From positions 1 to 64,000 of IMG/VR virus record IMGVR_UViG_3300037247_001118: a DNA stretch of 64,000 bases. The stretch is one strand, 5' to 3'. Position 1 is the stretch's first letter. Each line of letters begins with the position of its first letter. Below the pieces are notes generated by a model. It searched no databases, was not told where the DNA came from, and saw only the letters and a program-made list of their open reading frames with translations. Of this stretch, positions 1 to 8,952 are shown piece after piece. Position numbers and translations under genes: made by a program. The stretch is from a virus.

Positions 1-2
1 TT

Positions 3-1634
3 GTCAAAGTCTTCAACGCGTTCTTCAAGAACTGCCGCAGCCCCAAGATCGGGGGTGTCGGCTCTGTGGAGAAGTGCGAGGGCGCGGCCATGAAGGTCGC
101 CAACTCGGCGGTGAAGACGAAGGAGGTTTACATGGACCCAACCGACGAGTCCGTTACGCCTGCGCCCGATGACGAGTCCACGGAGGATGGCGAGAAGTGT
201 AGCGACGTGCCGATGTACGTAAAACCTGTCTACTTCGGTGGAGCCATCAGCTTCGACGACGTTGACAAGTACCGCGAGGCGCAGGAGTTTGACCAGAACA
301 TCGAAAGCCAGAAATGGACCTTCGACGAAATCTTCCGCAACATTATGGCACAGGAGCCGACGGAAGTGACGCTAGAGCAGAAGCTCGCACAGGTAAAGTC
401 CGCTGTTGATGAGTTCGCCGCTCGGTCGGAGGACCCGCCCGAGCACTGCAAGGAGACCGGCGGCCTAGTCGGCAGAGCGGTCGATGCGGCCAAGCGCCTG
501 CTCGGCGGCGACAAGGATGCTGCGCCTGAGCGCATCGGCTACGCCGAGTTCGGTGACGGCGGCAGCTTCGTCATCACGCGGGACAAGGAGACGGGCGCCC
601 TGCGGTGGACGGCATTCGTCACTAACAAGTTCAAGGACCGCGACGGCGAGATATTCTCCGAGGCCTCCCACCAGGAGTTCACGGACTGGGCCAACCGCAC
701 GAAGGCGTACTCAGTCCTCCGCCTGGTACACGTGCCCGGCTCCGAGATCGGCAAGGAAGATTTCACGGCCTACACCGACGGTTTCGTGATCTCCTCCGGC
801 ACGTTCAACGAGGGCATGGAGGACGTGGCCGAGTCGCTGGCAGCCTCTAAGGAGGCGTTGGGAATCAGCCACGGTTACTACTACAGATTGAAGGACCTCC
901 GAGACGATGTGTACCACCGGTACCGTCGCTTCGAGATCACAGTCACACCAGCGAGCAGAGCGGCAAACTCGTGGACCGATATCGAGTTCACGAAGGAAGC
1001 CATGAGAAAGGAGGTGCTTAACATGCCGCTTACAGACACGCAGAAGGAGTTCCTTACACAGCACCTAGGTAAGGAGCGAACCGCCAGTATCGAGGAGAAG
1101 GCCGCGACCTGGAGCAAGGAGCTCGAAGAGGATGGTATCGGCTTCAAGGAACTGGCCGACATTCTGGCTGGCACCAAGGAAGAGGCACCTGCCGGCGAGA
1201 AGCCTGCGGACGACCCGGCCGCAGACGACGATCCGGCAACCGACCCGCCCGCCACCAGCGAGAATGCCGACGACGACCCCGGTGCGGGGGACCCGCCGGC
1301 GGTGACCAAGGAGCTAGCGCCGCTAGCAGCGTTCATCGGTAGCGCGATTACTGAGGCTGTCAAGCCGATGCAGGAGCAGGTCGACGCTATCGCTGGCCAG
1401 GTCAAGGAGCTGTCGAAGTCGGACGACGACAAGGTCGCCGACAAGATGGCGCCGAAGACCAAGGCCGCTGCCGCTAACGGTGACCGCCCCACGGACGCCA
1501 AGGGCAACGTCATCGACGGCAAGGAGGCAGCCGAGAAGGGCGCCACGGATGGCCCCGAAGAGCCCGAGAGCTTGAAGCGTGCCCGCGAGTACGCTGACAT
1601 GATGACCGGAGCCGATAGGCTGCCGCAGGGTTAG
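3..1634 (+). CDS. Capsid maturation (prohead) protease with scaffold-like C-terminus, 5' partial
   Basis: The frame is open from the left edge, with strong GC at third codon positions, so it continues outside the window. A strong ribosome site (AAGGAGG, 120-126) precedes an in-frame ATG at 132, which could start a separate 500-residue protein. Numbered from that ATG, residues about 140-285 look like an XkdF/HK97-type prohead serine protease: candidate catalytic His200 (RLVHVPGS) and Ser246 (GISHGY), then the strand FEITVTPASRAANS, which matches the usual end of the family. The last 190 residues are acidic and Ala/Pro-rich with a predicted helix, as in scaffold domains removed during head maturation. 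It lies directly before the capsid gene, the usual position. The family is fairly sure, the catalytic residues are inferred, and the true start is open. Confidence 0.7.
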   Translation, partial: VKVFNAFFKNCRSPKIGGVGSVEKCEGAAMKVANSAVKTKEVYMDPTDESVTPAPDDESTEDGEKCSDVPMYVKPVYFGGAISFDDVDKYREAQEFDQNIESQKWTFDEIFRNIMAQEPTEVTLEQKLAQVKSAVDEFAARSEDPPEHCKETGGLVGRAVDAAKRLLGGDKDAAPERIGYAEFGDGGSFVITRDKETGALRWTAFVTNKFKDRDGEIFSEASHQEFTDWANRTKAYSVLRLVHVPGSEIGKEDFTAYTDGFVISSGTFNEGMEDVAESLAASKEALGISHGYYYRLKDLRDDVYHRYRRFEITVTPASRAANSWTDIEFTKEAMRKEVLNMPLTDTQKEFLTQHLGKERTASIEEKAATWSKELEEDGIGFKELADILAGTKEEAPAGEKPADDPAADDDPATDPPATSENADDDPGAGDPPAVTKELAPLAAFIGSAITEAVKPMQEQVDAIAGQVKELSKSDDDKVADKMAPKTKAAAANGDRPTDAKGNVIDGKEAAEKGATDGPEEPESLKRAREYADMMTGADRLPQG

Positions 1635-1672
1635 CCGACGCTCACATAAGAACGGAAGGAGGTACCATTCCA

Positions 1673-3118
1673 ATGACCACGGAAATCCTAGAAGCTCTGG
1701 CCGAAGCGCTGGGTCCCGCACTGGACAAGCAGCGCGAAGGTCAGAAGCACAGTGCCTCCGGGACGCCAATTTCAGTGGGCTACGCCCACGGCCCCGGTGG
1801 TCTCCTGACCTTCCCGGGTGTGGACCCTGCGGTGTTCCACACCATCATGGGGAATACGTCGATTCTCGGCATGCTCCCCACCACCCCGAGCCTCTACACT
1901 AACCCCACGTACTACACCATCACCGGTGTCCAGGACGTGAGCGGCAGCGAGGCAGACGGGAACTGCGATGCGGCTCCGACCGCTGGCCTGAAAAAGGCGT
2001 GCCTGACGACCTCCGTGTTCGGACGGTACAAGAGGGCGACCCCGGAGCTTGAATTGAACCGGGTCGGGCAGCGGATCGACCGCGCGGACCCGATAGACCT
2101 GACGCTGATCGGTTCGCCCATCCACGGCTCTGGCGTCTTCGCACAGGGCCCCGGCGACCCGTCCGTTCCCGGCGACCTCTTCGTCAACGAGGTCTCGCAG
2201 AAGATGTGGGAGCTGGGCGTGGCGATGCATCGTCTCCTGAGCCAGGAGCTCTGGATTGCGAACCCGCAGAACGATGCGGGCGAGCAGGGCTCCAAAAAGC
2301 AGATGACGGGCTTCGACGTTCTCATCAACACAGGCTACGTGGACGCCGAGACAGGCACCGCCTGCCCCTCGCTGGACTCATTCCTGCTCGACGCCAACTA
2401 CAAGCGCGTCGACGACGATGGCGCCGACCTCGTTGCCTGGGTTACGGCCCTGTACCACGAGATCAAGCGTCGTGCAGAGATGTCCGGTGTGATGCCGGTA
2501 CGGTGGGTGTTCGCCATGCGCCCGCAGCTCTTCTACGAGTTGACCGCCGTGTGGCCGTGTTCCTACTTGACCTATCGCTGCAACCTCAGTGGCAACGAGC
2601 GGATCAACGTCGATGCGCCGGAGCACATTGAGCTGCGCGATGCCATGCGTACCGGCAGGTATCTGCTGGTCGACGGCGAGAAGATTCCTGTTGTCCTTGA
2701 CGACGGGATTGCGGAAGAGGGCGATGCCGACAACGCGAACGTGCCCGCAGGGTGCTTCGCTACCGACATCTACCTGATCCCGATGTCTGTCATCGGCGGG
2801 CGCGCAGTCACCTTCCTGGAATACTTCAACTTCGACAACCCCGCACTCAAGGACGGTCTTGGCAACATGGTCCTGGGGAAGGTCGAGGGAGCGTTCCTCA
2901 CGGTGCCGCTACAGCTCAGGCAGTGCTTCTCCTACGAGACGAAGATCGAGCCGCGCCTAGTGCTGCGGACTCCGTGGCTGGCAGGGCGCCTACAGAACGT
3001 CCTGTACTGCCCGGTCCAGCACGAGAGGGACCCGTTCCCTGGTGGCGACTACCACGTCGATGGTGGACGGACGAGCAGGCCTGGCCCGAGCCTCTTCTCG
3101 ATCTGGCAGAGCGCGTAG
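1673..3118 (+). CDS. Major capsid protein
   Basis: A 481-residue protein starts at an ATG behind a strong site (GGAAGGAGG, 1654-1662). It follows the protease/scaffold gene, the standard place for the HK97-fold capsid subunit. I see no enzyme motif. It has the mix of beta-rich segments and long Gly/Pro/Asn loops expected of a capsid subunit, and a short charged N-terminal helix. The C-terminal 60 residues (after about 420) are rich in Arg, Gly and Pro. The assignment rests on order, size and composition rather than on a motif, so a related head protein is possible, but no other candidate is present. Confidence 0.72.
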   Translation: MTTEILEALAEALGPALDKQREGQKHSASGTPISVGYAHGPGGLLTFPGVDPAVFHTIMGNTSILGMLPTTPSLYTNPTYYTITGVQDVSGSEADGNCDAAPTAGLKKACLTTSVFGRYKRATPELELNRVGQRIDRADPIDLTLIGSPIHGSGVFAQGPGDPSVPGDLFVNEVSQKMWELGVAMHRLLSQELWIANPQNDAGEQGSKKQMTGFDVLINTGYVDAETGTACPSLDSFLLDANYKRVDDDGADLVAWVTALYHEIKRRAEMSGVMPVRWVFAMRPQLFYELTAVWPCSYLTYRCNLSGNERINVDAPEHIELRDAMRTGRYLLVDGEKIPVVLDDGIAEEGDADNANVPAGCFATDIYLIPMSVIGGRAVTFLEYFNFDNPALKDGLGNMVLGKVEGAFLTVPLQLRQCFSYETKIEPRLVLRTPWLAGRLQNVLYCPVQHERDPFPGGDYHVDGGRTSRPGPSLFSIWQSA

Positions 3119-3185
3119 AGCTAGTAACAATCACCGTGTTGGTGGGGAGGCGGCGGCCTCTCCCCAGCACGAGCAGGAGGAGAGA

Positions 3186-4127
3186 ATGGCTAGCCCGAAA
3201 GTCCTTATCACTGGAGGAGCCGGGTTCTTGGGACGCGGAGTTCTACGCCGCATCAAGCGTGGCGGGCTGGACTGGGACCCCATCGTATTCAGCAGGGATG
3301 AGACGAAGCAGGACGTGTGCCGACAGCAGTACCCATTCGCTAAGTACATCCTCGGCGATGTCCGCGATGCCGACCGCCTGACCGCTGCTATGGAGGGTGT
3401 GGATATCGTAGTCCACGCCGCGGCGCTGAAGTACATCCCGGAGGCCGAGCTCAACGCGGCCGAGTGCCTCGCTGTCAACATCGATGGCGCCCGCACGGTG
3501 GCCAACGCAGCGCTCCACGCGGGGGTACCTCGGGTCATCGGCATCTCGACCGACAAGGCCGTGCAGCCGGTCAATGTCTACGGCTGCTCCAAGATGGCGA
3601 TGGAGCGCCTGTTCGCCGAGATCTCCGGCTACGGTACCACCTTCACCTGTGTCCGATACGGCAACGTCATCGGCAGCACAGGCTCGGTCATCCCACTCTT
3701 CCGCCGGCAGTTCGCGGAGACGGGCACCGTCAAGGTGACGGATCCGAAGATGACACGTTTCTGGATGGGTGTGGACGAGGCTATCGACCTCATCCTTACC
3801 GGTCTCGAAGCGTCCCCCGGCTCGATAGCGATCCCGCTGGTGCGCGCGATGACATTGGTGGACACCGTGCGCGCCGCGGTGGGCGACGACGCTCCGATAG
3901 AGATCACCGGCACCCGCCCCGGCGAGAAGATGCACGAGGCGCTGCTGCACTACCAGGAGTCGGTGCGTGTGGTGCGACATAAGGATCATCTAGAGCTGCT
4001 ACCTGTAGGGCGCACGGGAGCATCCGCAGCGGGCAGCGATCCCTTCACGCTCGCATCGCACACACCGCACTATCGCATGGAGGTCGACGAGATGCGGCGG
4101 CTGATCGCTGACACTGAGGAGCTCTAG
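3186..4127 (+). CDS. NAD(P)-dependent sugar-nucleotide dehydratase/epimerase (PseB/FlaA1-like)
   Basis: A 313-residue extended short-chain dehydrogenase. The Rossmann nucleotide motif TGGAGFLG is at 9-16, the STDK segment at 121-124, and the catalytic pair Tyr132/Lys136 in VYGCSK. The segment around AAALKYIPEAE and the STDKAVQPVNVYG stretch resemble the inverting UDP-GlcNAc 4,6-dehydratases (PseB, FlaA1) more than GalE. That family makes 4-keto-6-deoxy sugars for protein or surface glycans. The ATG at 3186 is chosen because GGAGGAG stands just upstream; the longer frame from 3042 overlaps the capsid gene. It opens the sugar island and likely supplies an activated deoxy-sugar precursor. The exact substrate is not readable from sequence. 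Confidence 0.8.
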   Translation: MASPKVLITGGAGFLGRGVLRRIKRGGLDWDPIVFSRDETKQDVCRQQYPFAKYILGDVRDADRLTAAMEGVDIVVHAAALKYIPEAELNAAECLAVNIDGARTVANAALHAGVPRVIGISTDKAVQPVNVYGCSKMAMERLFAEISGYGTTFTCVRYGNVIGSTGSVIPLFRRQFAETGTVKVTDPKMTRFWMGVDEAIDLILTGLEASPGSIAIPLVRAMTLVDTVRAAVGDDAPIEITGTRPGEKMHEALLHYQESVRVVRHKDHLELLPVGRTGASAAGSDPFTLASHTPHYRMEVDEMRRLIADTEEL

Positions 4128-4137
4128 GAGGCGCCCG

Positions 4138-4368
4138 ATGACTGAGAGCACGATCAAGCTACTATTCGCTGGCGCGCTTGCGCTGGGAGGTCTCACCGCA
4201 ATGCTGGTGACGACGCTTGTGGGCATGAGCGCCGACTGGTCGGTCGCGCAGATCATGGCGGTAAACGTCGTGTTCTCTAACGTTGTGATGGCAGGCCTCG
4301 CCTTCTTCTTCGGTCACCAGAACGGCTACAAGAACGGGTACAAGAACGGGGGCTCGAAGCAGTCATGA
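4138..4368 (+). CDS. Small two-helix membrane protein
   Basis: A 76-residue protein with two hydrophobic segments (about 6-29 and 37-58) joined by a short polar turn, then a hydrophilic tail with the repeat NGYKNGYKNG and terminal Ser/Lys. The size and hairpin topology fit a holin or another small inner-membrane protein, but it sits in the sugar island, away from the lysin at 45 kb. It starts 10 nt after the dehydratase stop and its stop overlaps the next start (ATGA). Function unknown; holin is only one possibility. Confidence 0.65.
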   Translation: MTESTIKLLFAGALALGGLTAMLVTTLVGMSADWSVAQIMAVNVVFSNVVMAGLAFFFGHQNGYKNGYKNGGSKQS

Positions 4369-4991
4369 GCTGTCCAGCACATGACCTCGCCGCAAGCCGC
4401 AACTTCCTAGTGGCTGCTGACGTCGACCTCATCCGCGAGCTCGTTCAGCGACTGCGCAAGCAGGACCCTCGCGGGCGCTTGCAGGTCATAGACATCGGAG
4501 CGGGCAGCGGCACTACGGCGCTCTCTGTGCTGGCGGAGGAAAGTGACCGCATCACGATCACTACGATAGACAACGACGCCCGGGCGCTACAGTACACTAA
4601 GGCGGCCATCAGCTACTACGGTCACCTGCGCAACTGGCGCGGGCGCCAGAGCGACTCGGCGCGGGCCATCTACAATCACGGCGGACAGGACATCGACCTT
4701 CTACTGATAGACGCAGGACATACCTACAAGGAAGTCAGAGCCGATCTGGAGGCCTGGCTACCGCGGCTGCGCACCACCGGCTTCGTCTGGGTCCACGACT
4801 ATGGCGATCCGAGAGCGCTCGGGGTGAGGAAGTCCCCCGGCGTCAAGCGCGCTATCAACGAGCTGTTACGCCGGCGCGAGCTGAGCGTTGTCAAGATTGC
4901 CGGCCTCGGGTGGTCCGGCCAGCGGTATGTCGAGCAGGAGGAGAGGGTCGATGATAATCTGGGTACCAGGCGCTCGCGGACTACTCGGTAG
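4365..4991 (+). CDS. Class I SAM-dependent methyltransferase
   Basis: A 208-residue protein with the Rossmann SAM-binding motif VIDIGAGSGTT near residue 42, an acidic motif II (TTIDND) about 20 residues later, and DIDLLLIDAGHTYKEVRADLE, typical of the Methyltransf_24 group. It lacks the DPPY or PCQ motifs of DNA methylases, so a small molecule, a sugar or a glycan is the likelier target. It is coupled to its neighbours by an ATGA overlap upstream and a 41-nt overlap downstream. In the island it may O- or N-methylate a sugar; that role is inferred from context. Confidence 0.75.
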   Translation: MSCPAHDLAASRNFLVAADVDLIRELVQRLRKQDPRGRLQVIDIGAGSGTTALSVLAEESDRITITTIDNDARALQYTKAAISYYGHLRNWRGRQSDSARAIYNHGGQDIDLLLIDAGHTYKEVRADLEAWLPRLRTTGFVWVHDYGDPRALGVRKSPGVKRAINELLRRRELSVVKIAGLGWSGQRYVEQEERVDDNLGTRRSRTTR

Positions 4992-5751
4992 GGCGGTAGT
5001 CGAGGCAGCGGACACACGTAGGCATACAGTCATTGGCCCACCCCACAGCCGAGTTCCAATAGAGAATTGGCACCGCGTTCTTACGGGCTCCCCCGCTGCT
5101 TGGGCAGCGGAGCGCTCCGGCTCCGACTGGTCCGGACCCCCACTAGACGCTATCATCAACTGTGCTGGCATCCTGCCCGGACGTGGCTACCAAGAGACCA
5201 TCCTAACCAACGCCCTCGGCCCGCACAACCTCGCTCGCCTCGGCATCCGCCTCGTCCACATGAGCACCGACTGTGTGTTCTCCGGCCGCAAGTACCCCAC
5301 TAGCAATGGCTACGGGCTGGACTCCGGCCTGACGCCGGACCCGATAGACCTCTACGGCCGCACCAAGCTAGCCGGCGAGCCGAGCGGCGACCATGTGCTC
5401 GTCGTGCGCGGCAGCTTCATCGGCGAGGGTGCCGGTTTCCTCGGGTGGCTGCTGTCCGCGAAGGGCCAGGTAGACGCCTGGGAGCGCGCCCACTGGAACG
5501 GCACGAGCGTGGACATCATGGCCGAGCAGCTCGTCATCCTAGCGGAGGGGCGACGCACAGGCGTTGTCCACGTCGCATCGCCTACGGAGGTCACGAAGGC
5601 GTTCATGATAACGTACCTCAAGGAGCAGCTTGGCCTGCCCATCGAGCCGGTCGCCATCGCAGAGCCCGCCATCTGGCGCGTGCTCTGGCCGGACATCGAA
5701 GTGCCGCCGGTAGAGGATATGCTACACTGGCTGGTGGAGTCCATCCGATGA
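4951..5751 (+). CDS. RmlD-like dTDP-4-dehydrorhamnose reductase family protein
   Basis: A 266-residue short-chain dehydrogenase. The nucleotide motif GARGLLG is at 7-13, MSTDCVFSG surrounds residues 104-112, and the catalytic Tyr135/Lys139 lie in YGRTKLAGE. STDxVF(S/D)G and the YGxTKxxGE signature are characteristic of RmlD/SUBF reductases, which finish activated 6-deoxyhexoses such as rhamnose. The ATG at 4951 is preferred over the upstream frame because GAGGAG precedes it and the Rossmann strand begins at once (MIIWVPG). With the PseB-like gene it forms a sugar-nucleotide synthesis pair. Its stop overlaps the next start (ATGA). Confidence 0.78.
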   Translation: MIIWVPGARGLLGRAVVEAADTRRHTVIGPPHSRVPIENWHRVLTGSPAAWAAERSGSDWSGPPLDAIINCAGILPGRGYQETILTNALGPHNLARLGIRLVHMSTDCVFSGRKYPTSNGYGLDSGLTPDPIDLYGRTKLAGEPSGDHVLVVRGSFIGEGAGFLGWLLSAKGQVDAWERAHWNGTSVDIMAEQLVILAEGRRTGVVHVASPTEVTKAFMITYLKEQLGLPIEPVAIAEPAIWRVLWPDIEVPPVEDMLHWLVESIR

Positions 5752-6422
5752 GTGGCATAACCGTCGTCATCCCGGTCGGCCCCGCGCCACATCACCAACA
5801 GTGGCTGCATGAGTGCCTGGACAGCATGCGCGCCCAGACCCGCCAGCCGAACGAGGTGCTGCTCATCGACGACATGGCAGACCTGTCCCCGGAGCTGGTA
5901 CGCCACGATGCTGGCTGGCGCGTCTGGCGATCCCCTTGGCGGCTGGACGTGCCCAACGCCTTCAACGTCGGTGTGGGGCTGGCCCGCAACGACCTCGTAT
6001 TCATGGTCGGCGCCGATGACTGGCTGGAGCCGAATTGCCTTGAGCTCTGCATCACGGCCTGGGAGAAGAACAAGAATCGGGACGCCTACTACTATGTGGG
6101 CGTACGCTACACCGACGGCCGCGAAGATCAGACCGTACCCTGCAACGGAGCGATGGTCACGAAGGGGCTATGGCGGATGACCGGAGGCTTCCCTCCCGAG
6201 TCGGCGTCTGGCGCCTGTGACGCGGCTCTGATCTCGATCCTCATGAAGCACCACCCCAGACTGCTTATACCCGTAGCTGACGGTGTGCCGCTCTACAACT
6301 ATCGTGTCCATACTGAAAGCGACACGGGGGTACGAGGGGGGAGTTGGCAGGGGGTCATCTTGCCGACGAGGGACATCCTGACGCGGACCTGGGTACAGCC
6401 ACACTGGGGGCGAATGTGTTAG
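5748..6422 (+). CDS. Family 2 (GT-A) glycosyltransferase
   Basis: A 224-residue protein beginning with the GT2 strand ITVVIPVG, then EVLLIDD near residue 37 (nucleotide-sugar binding) and the DxD-type motif GADDWLEP near 85, which usually holds the metal and UDP or dTDP sugar. The segment KGLWRMTGGFPPE matches the acceptor-side loop common in this family. The ATGA start overlaps the RmlD-like stop. It likely transfers one sugar in the pathway built by this island; donor and acceptor are unknown. The length is short, which is usual for phage GT2 enzymes with only the catalytic core. Confidence 0.78.
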   Translation: MSGITVVIPVGPAPHHQQWLHECLDSMRAQTRQPNEVLLIDDMADLSPELVRHDAGWRVWRSPWRLDVPNAFNVGVGLARNDLVFMVGADDWLEPNCLELCITAWEKNKNRDAYYYVGVRYTDGREDQTVPCNGAMVTKGLWRMTGGFPPESASGACDAALISILMKHHPRLLIPVADGVPLYNYRVHTESDTGVRGGSWQGVILPTRDILTRTWVQPHWGRMC

Positions 6423-6447
6423 CATATAGTATGCAGGAGGAGTTGCC

Positions 6448-7131
6448 GTGCAGCTAGCCATTCTAATCACTGCCTACCTACCGCCCGGCGGAGAGTGCCG
6501 GCAAGCCGTCGCTATCAAGACGGTAGAGAGCTGGAAGAAGCACTTGAGATTCGACGGTGATCTACACGTTCATGTTGCGGACGACGGGACACCTCCCAGC
6601 ATGGAACAGGTATACGGTCAAGCCTTTTGGAGGCACCTCGTGGGATCGTGGGCGACATTCAGCTACAGCCGACAGGAGCGCCGGGGCGTCGGTGCCTCCC
6701 TGAATCGCGGATTTGATCTATGCAATCGCCAGACCCCGTTTGTGCTATACGCGGTGGATGATTGGGAGCTAGTGGCTCCCCTCAACGTCACTCCGTGGGT
6801 GGATGTCCTGGCGACGGAGCAGAGCATCGGCTGCATTCGGTTGGGGGCGGTCAATCCGTTCATGCGTAATGGTGAACTACTACGTTTCCTGTCCGCCGGC
6901 TACGCTATTCGCTGGGAGCGATACTCCTACTACTGGAGCCAGCGCCCGGCCGTGTATCATTCCCGATTCAGAGACGCCTACGGGCCGTTTCCAGAGAACG
7001 TTGATGCGCTAGTGGTAGACCGGCAATACAACGAGCATATATGCGCCTCCGATGGCCCTGACGTTGTGCTGGTACTACATGAACCGTGGATCCATCAGGA
7101 ATCTATTGAGTTAGGGGACATTACCCCATGA
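6448..7131 (+). CDS. GT2-like glycosyltransferase
   Basis: A 227-residue protein starting at a GTG 8 nt after AGGAGG. It begins with a hydrophobic strand (LAILITAYLPP), has VADDGTPP near residue 47 and a DDWE motif near 100, as in GT-A enzymes. The following gene has the same layout (LTCDRPKER, ADDGSDPE, EDDWELLRPFD), so the two look like diverged copies. A TATAGT hexamer (6425-6430) lies in the 25-nt gap before it but lacks a good -35 partner. Its stop overlaps the next ATG. Substrate unknown. Confidence 0.66.
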   Translation: MQLAILITAYLPPGGECRQAVAIKTVESWKKHLRFDGDLHVHVADDGTPPSMEQVYGQAFWRHLVGSWATFSYSRQERRGVGASLNRGFDLCNRQTPFVLYAVDDWELVAPLNVTPWVDVLATEQSIGCIRLGAVNPFMRNGELLRFLSAGYAIRWERYSYYWSQRPAVYHSRFRDAYGPFPENVDALVVDRQYNEHICASDGPDVVLVLHEPWIHQESIELGDITP

Positions 7132-7862
7132 TCGCTATCGTGCTGCTAACCTGCGACCGCCCGAAGGAGCGGGAGGAGTACGCGTTCAAGACGCTCGACG
7201 CGCTCAAGAATCTTTCAGCCGCCGGCGACGACCTCTGGATGCACATAGCCGATGATGGCTCCGATCCTGAGTTCCGCGAGGAGATGGTGAGACGTGCCCG
7301 TGAGCAGTACGGCGACCGCACGAGCGTCTCGAACAGTGAGGAGCGCGGCTATGGAGGAAATTACAATCTAGCGTCGCAAGCGGTTCACCAGGCTGCGGAC
7401 CTTGTACTGCCACTGGAGGATGACTGGGAACTCTTGCGCCCGTTTGATCTGGCGCCCATAGCGACCGCACTTCGAGCCGGCGTGTTCCGCTGTGTCCGAA
7501 TGGCATACATCGGCTATACAGAAGAGCTGCGCGGGACATTTATCTGGAGCGGGGGTGTTCACTGGCTGGCACTGGATCCGGCCTCCCCTGAGCGCCATGT
7601 CTTCTCGGGCGGACCGCGTTTGGAGACAGTGGCTTTCGAGCGTGACGTGGGGCTCTGGCCGGAGAACCTGAACCAAGGACAGACTGAGATGGATGTTGCC
7701 AGCAGAGCAGAAGCACGAACTGGCGTGGCGTGGCCAGTAGAGCTTATCAAACCGACCGGTGATCTGTTCGCTCACATCGGAACGGCCAAGGCCGGCGAGG
7801 ATGAACCAGGCGCTAGAGGCAGTGCGTCATCAATGCAGGGGGAGGAGGCTTCCAATGACTGA
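7128..7862 (+). CDS. GT2-like glycosyltransferase, paralogue of the preceding gene
   Basis: A 244-residue protein with the GT-A features AIVLLTCDRPKER at the N-terminus, HIADDGSDPE near 40 and the DxD-type EDDWELLRPFD near 100. The middle (FIWSGGVHWLALDP) and the Glu/Asp-rich segment around LNQGQTEMDV resemble the acceptor half of these enzymes. The last 25 residues are Gly/Ser/Glu-rich and probably disordered; they overlap the start of the next gene by 8 nt. Start and stop are both overlapped, so translation is likely coupled. Donor and acceptor unknown. Confidence 0.66.
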   Translation: MIAIVLLTCDRPKEREEYAFKTLDALKNLSAAGDDLWMHIADDGSDPEFREEMVRRAREQYGDRTSVSNSEERGYGGNYNLASQAVHQAADLVLPLEDDWELLRPFDLAPIATALRAGVFRCVRMAYIGYTEELRGTFIWSGGVHWLALDPASPERHVFSGGPRLETVAFERDVGLWPENLNQGQTEMDVASRAEARTGVAWPVELIKPTGDLFAHIGTAKAGEDEPGARGSASSMQGEEASND

Positions 7863-8952
7863 TACACCAGCCGAGCCCGTCTATGTCGGAGGCCACTACG
7901 GTCTTGAGGTCAGACATGAGAACGGTGTCATCGTCAAGCGCGCCACCTTCGATGGCGTGCGCGAGGTGGATGGGCACTTGTGGGAGAACAAAAAGGCGAT
8001 TGCCAATGAGGCACGAATGCTCAAGCGATTGGCTGGTACTGGGATTGCTCCTGAGCTGATCGAGGAGCACGAGGATTATATCGTAGAGGAGTATATCGAG
8101 GCGGCGCCATGTGAAGATGGGGAGCAGTTCCGTCGGAACATCGCTCGTCTACTGTGGACCCTGCGCTGCCTTGAGATCCATCACGGGGACATGGTTAGAC
8201 AGAATATGGTCGTGCGTACCAATTCGGTGCCGATTGCGCTCGACTGGCATGGGGCGCACTTTTTCAATGAACCGTGTTTGCCGACGCGCATCGTCCCGGA
8301 TATTCATCTTCTCCTACCGTGGGCTGCTACGGTACCGTCGGAGATGCACCTCGCGCCGGATTATCCGCGAGTCATCCGTCGATGGCACGCTGTCTGTGGC
8401 AGTCTCTATACCGCCCCCAGTGGGGGACTGATTGGGAACATACACCAAGGACTTACGGACAGGACGCTGCTCGATCTCGGCTGTTTCCAGGGAGACTTCT
8501 GTGCGCTGGCGGCCGCCGAGGGGATGCACGCTACCGGTGTCGATGGCGGCGGATTCCGAACCGGCGAGGACTCGATCCAGATTGCGCGGGCGCTATGGGC
8601 AGGCCAGAGTGGCCGCATGGCCTTCAAGAAGATGGATATCATGGACGTTGATGATTTCCGCTATGATGCAGTTCTGCTCTTCTCGACCTGGCCCTATATC
8701 GTACAGACGCATGGAAGGGCTGCTGCGCTGGACTTGCTAAAACGCATCATGCAGCAATTATCGCGGAAGCGGCCGAATCCTGGCAAACTGTTCTTTGAAA
8801 CGCAACTCTACGGAGACGGACCGGGCCCCGACTTCCTCCGTACCGAGGACGACATCCAAGCAATGCTCGCAACCGTTGGTACTCCGAAGGCGCTAGTCAG
8901 GACACATGTAACTAATCGCCCGGCACACCGAACAGTCTGGGAGGTCACATGA
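7855..8952 (+). CDS. Kinase-like domain fused to SAM methyltransferase
   Basis: A 365-residue protein. Residues 1-140 have small-molecule kinase (APH/Bud32-like) signatures: VKRA with Lys28, Glu52, and the catalytic loop HGDMVRQN (His110, Asp112, Asn117) followed by IALDWHG (Asp130) in place of the usual DFG-type strand. From about 195 the protein changes to a class I methyltransferase with LLDLGCFQGDF (motif I), TGVDGG and MDIMDVDD. The ATG at 7855 has GGAGGAGG upstream; the longer frame from 7759 overlaps the previous gene. It could phosphorylate and methylate a sugar or lipid-linked acceptor. The pairing is clear; the reaction is inference. Confidence 0.7.
   Translation: MTDTPAEPVYVGGHYGLEVRHENGVIVKRATFDGVREVDGHLWENKKAIANEARMLKRLAGTGIAPELIEEHEDYIVEEYIEAAPCEDGEQFRRNIARLLWTLRCLEIHHGDMVRQNMVVRTNSVPIALDWHGAHFFNEPCLPTRIVPDIHLLLPWAATVPSEMHLAPDYPRVIRRWHAVCGSLYTAPSGGLIGNIHQGLTDRTLLDLGCFQGDFCALAAAEGMHATGVDGGGFRTGEDSIQIARALWAGQSGRMAFKKMDIMDVDDFRYDAVLLFSTWPYIVQTHGRAAALDLLKRIMQQLSRKRPNPGKLFFETQLYGDGPGPDFLRTEDDIQAMLATVGTPKALVRTHVTNRPAHRTVWEVT

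Noticed and set aside
90-93. ATGA overlap as the true start of the protease with an upstream gene ending at 93
   Set aside because: The frame that would end at 93 has poor third-position GC and Ser/Arg-rich text, so it does not look coding.
881-1600. Long minus-strand frame opposite the protease gene
   Set aside because: Ser/Ala-rich low-complexity text opposite a well-supported gene; a mirror of GC-rich codon bias. No minus-strand gene is needed anywhere.
2206-2631. Plus-strand frame inside the capsid gene
   Set aside because: Arg-rich shadow of the capsid frame with no ribosome site.
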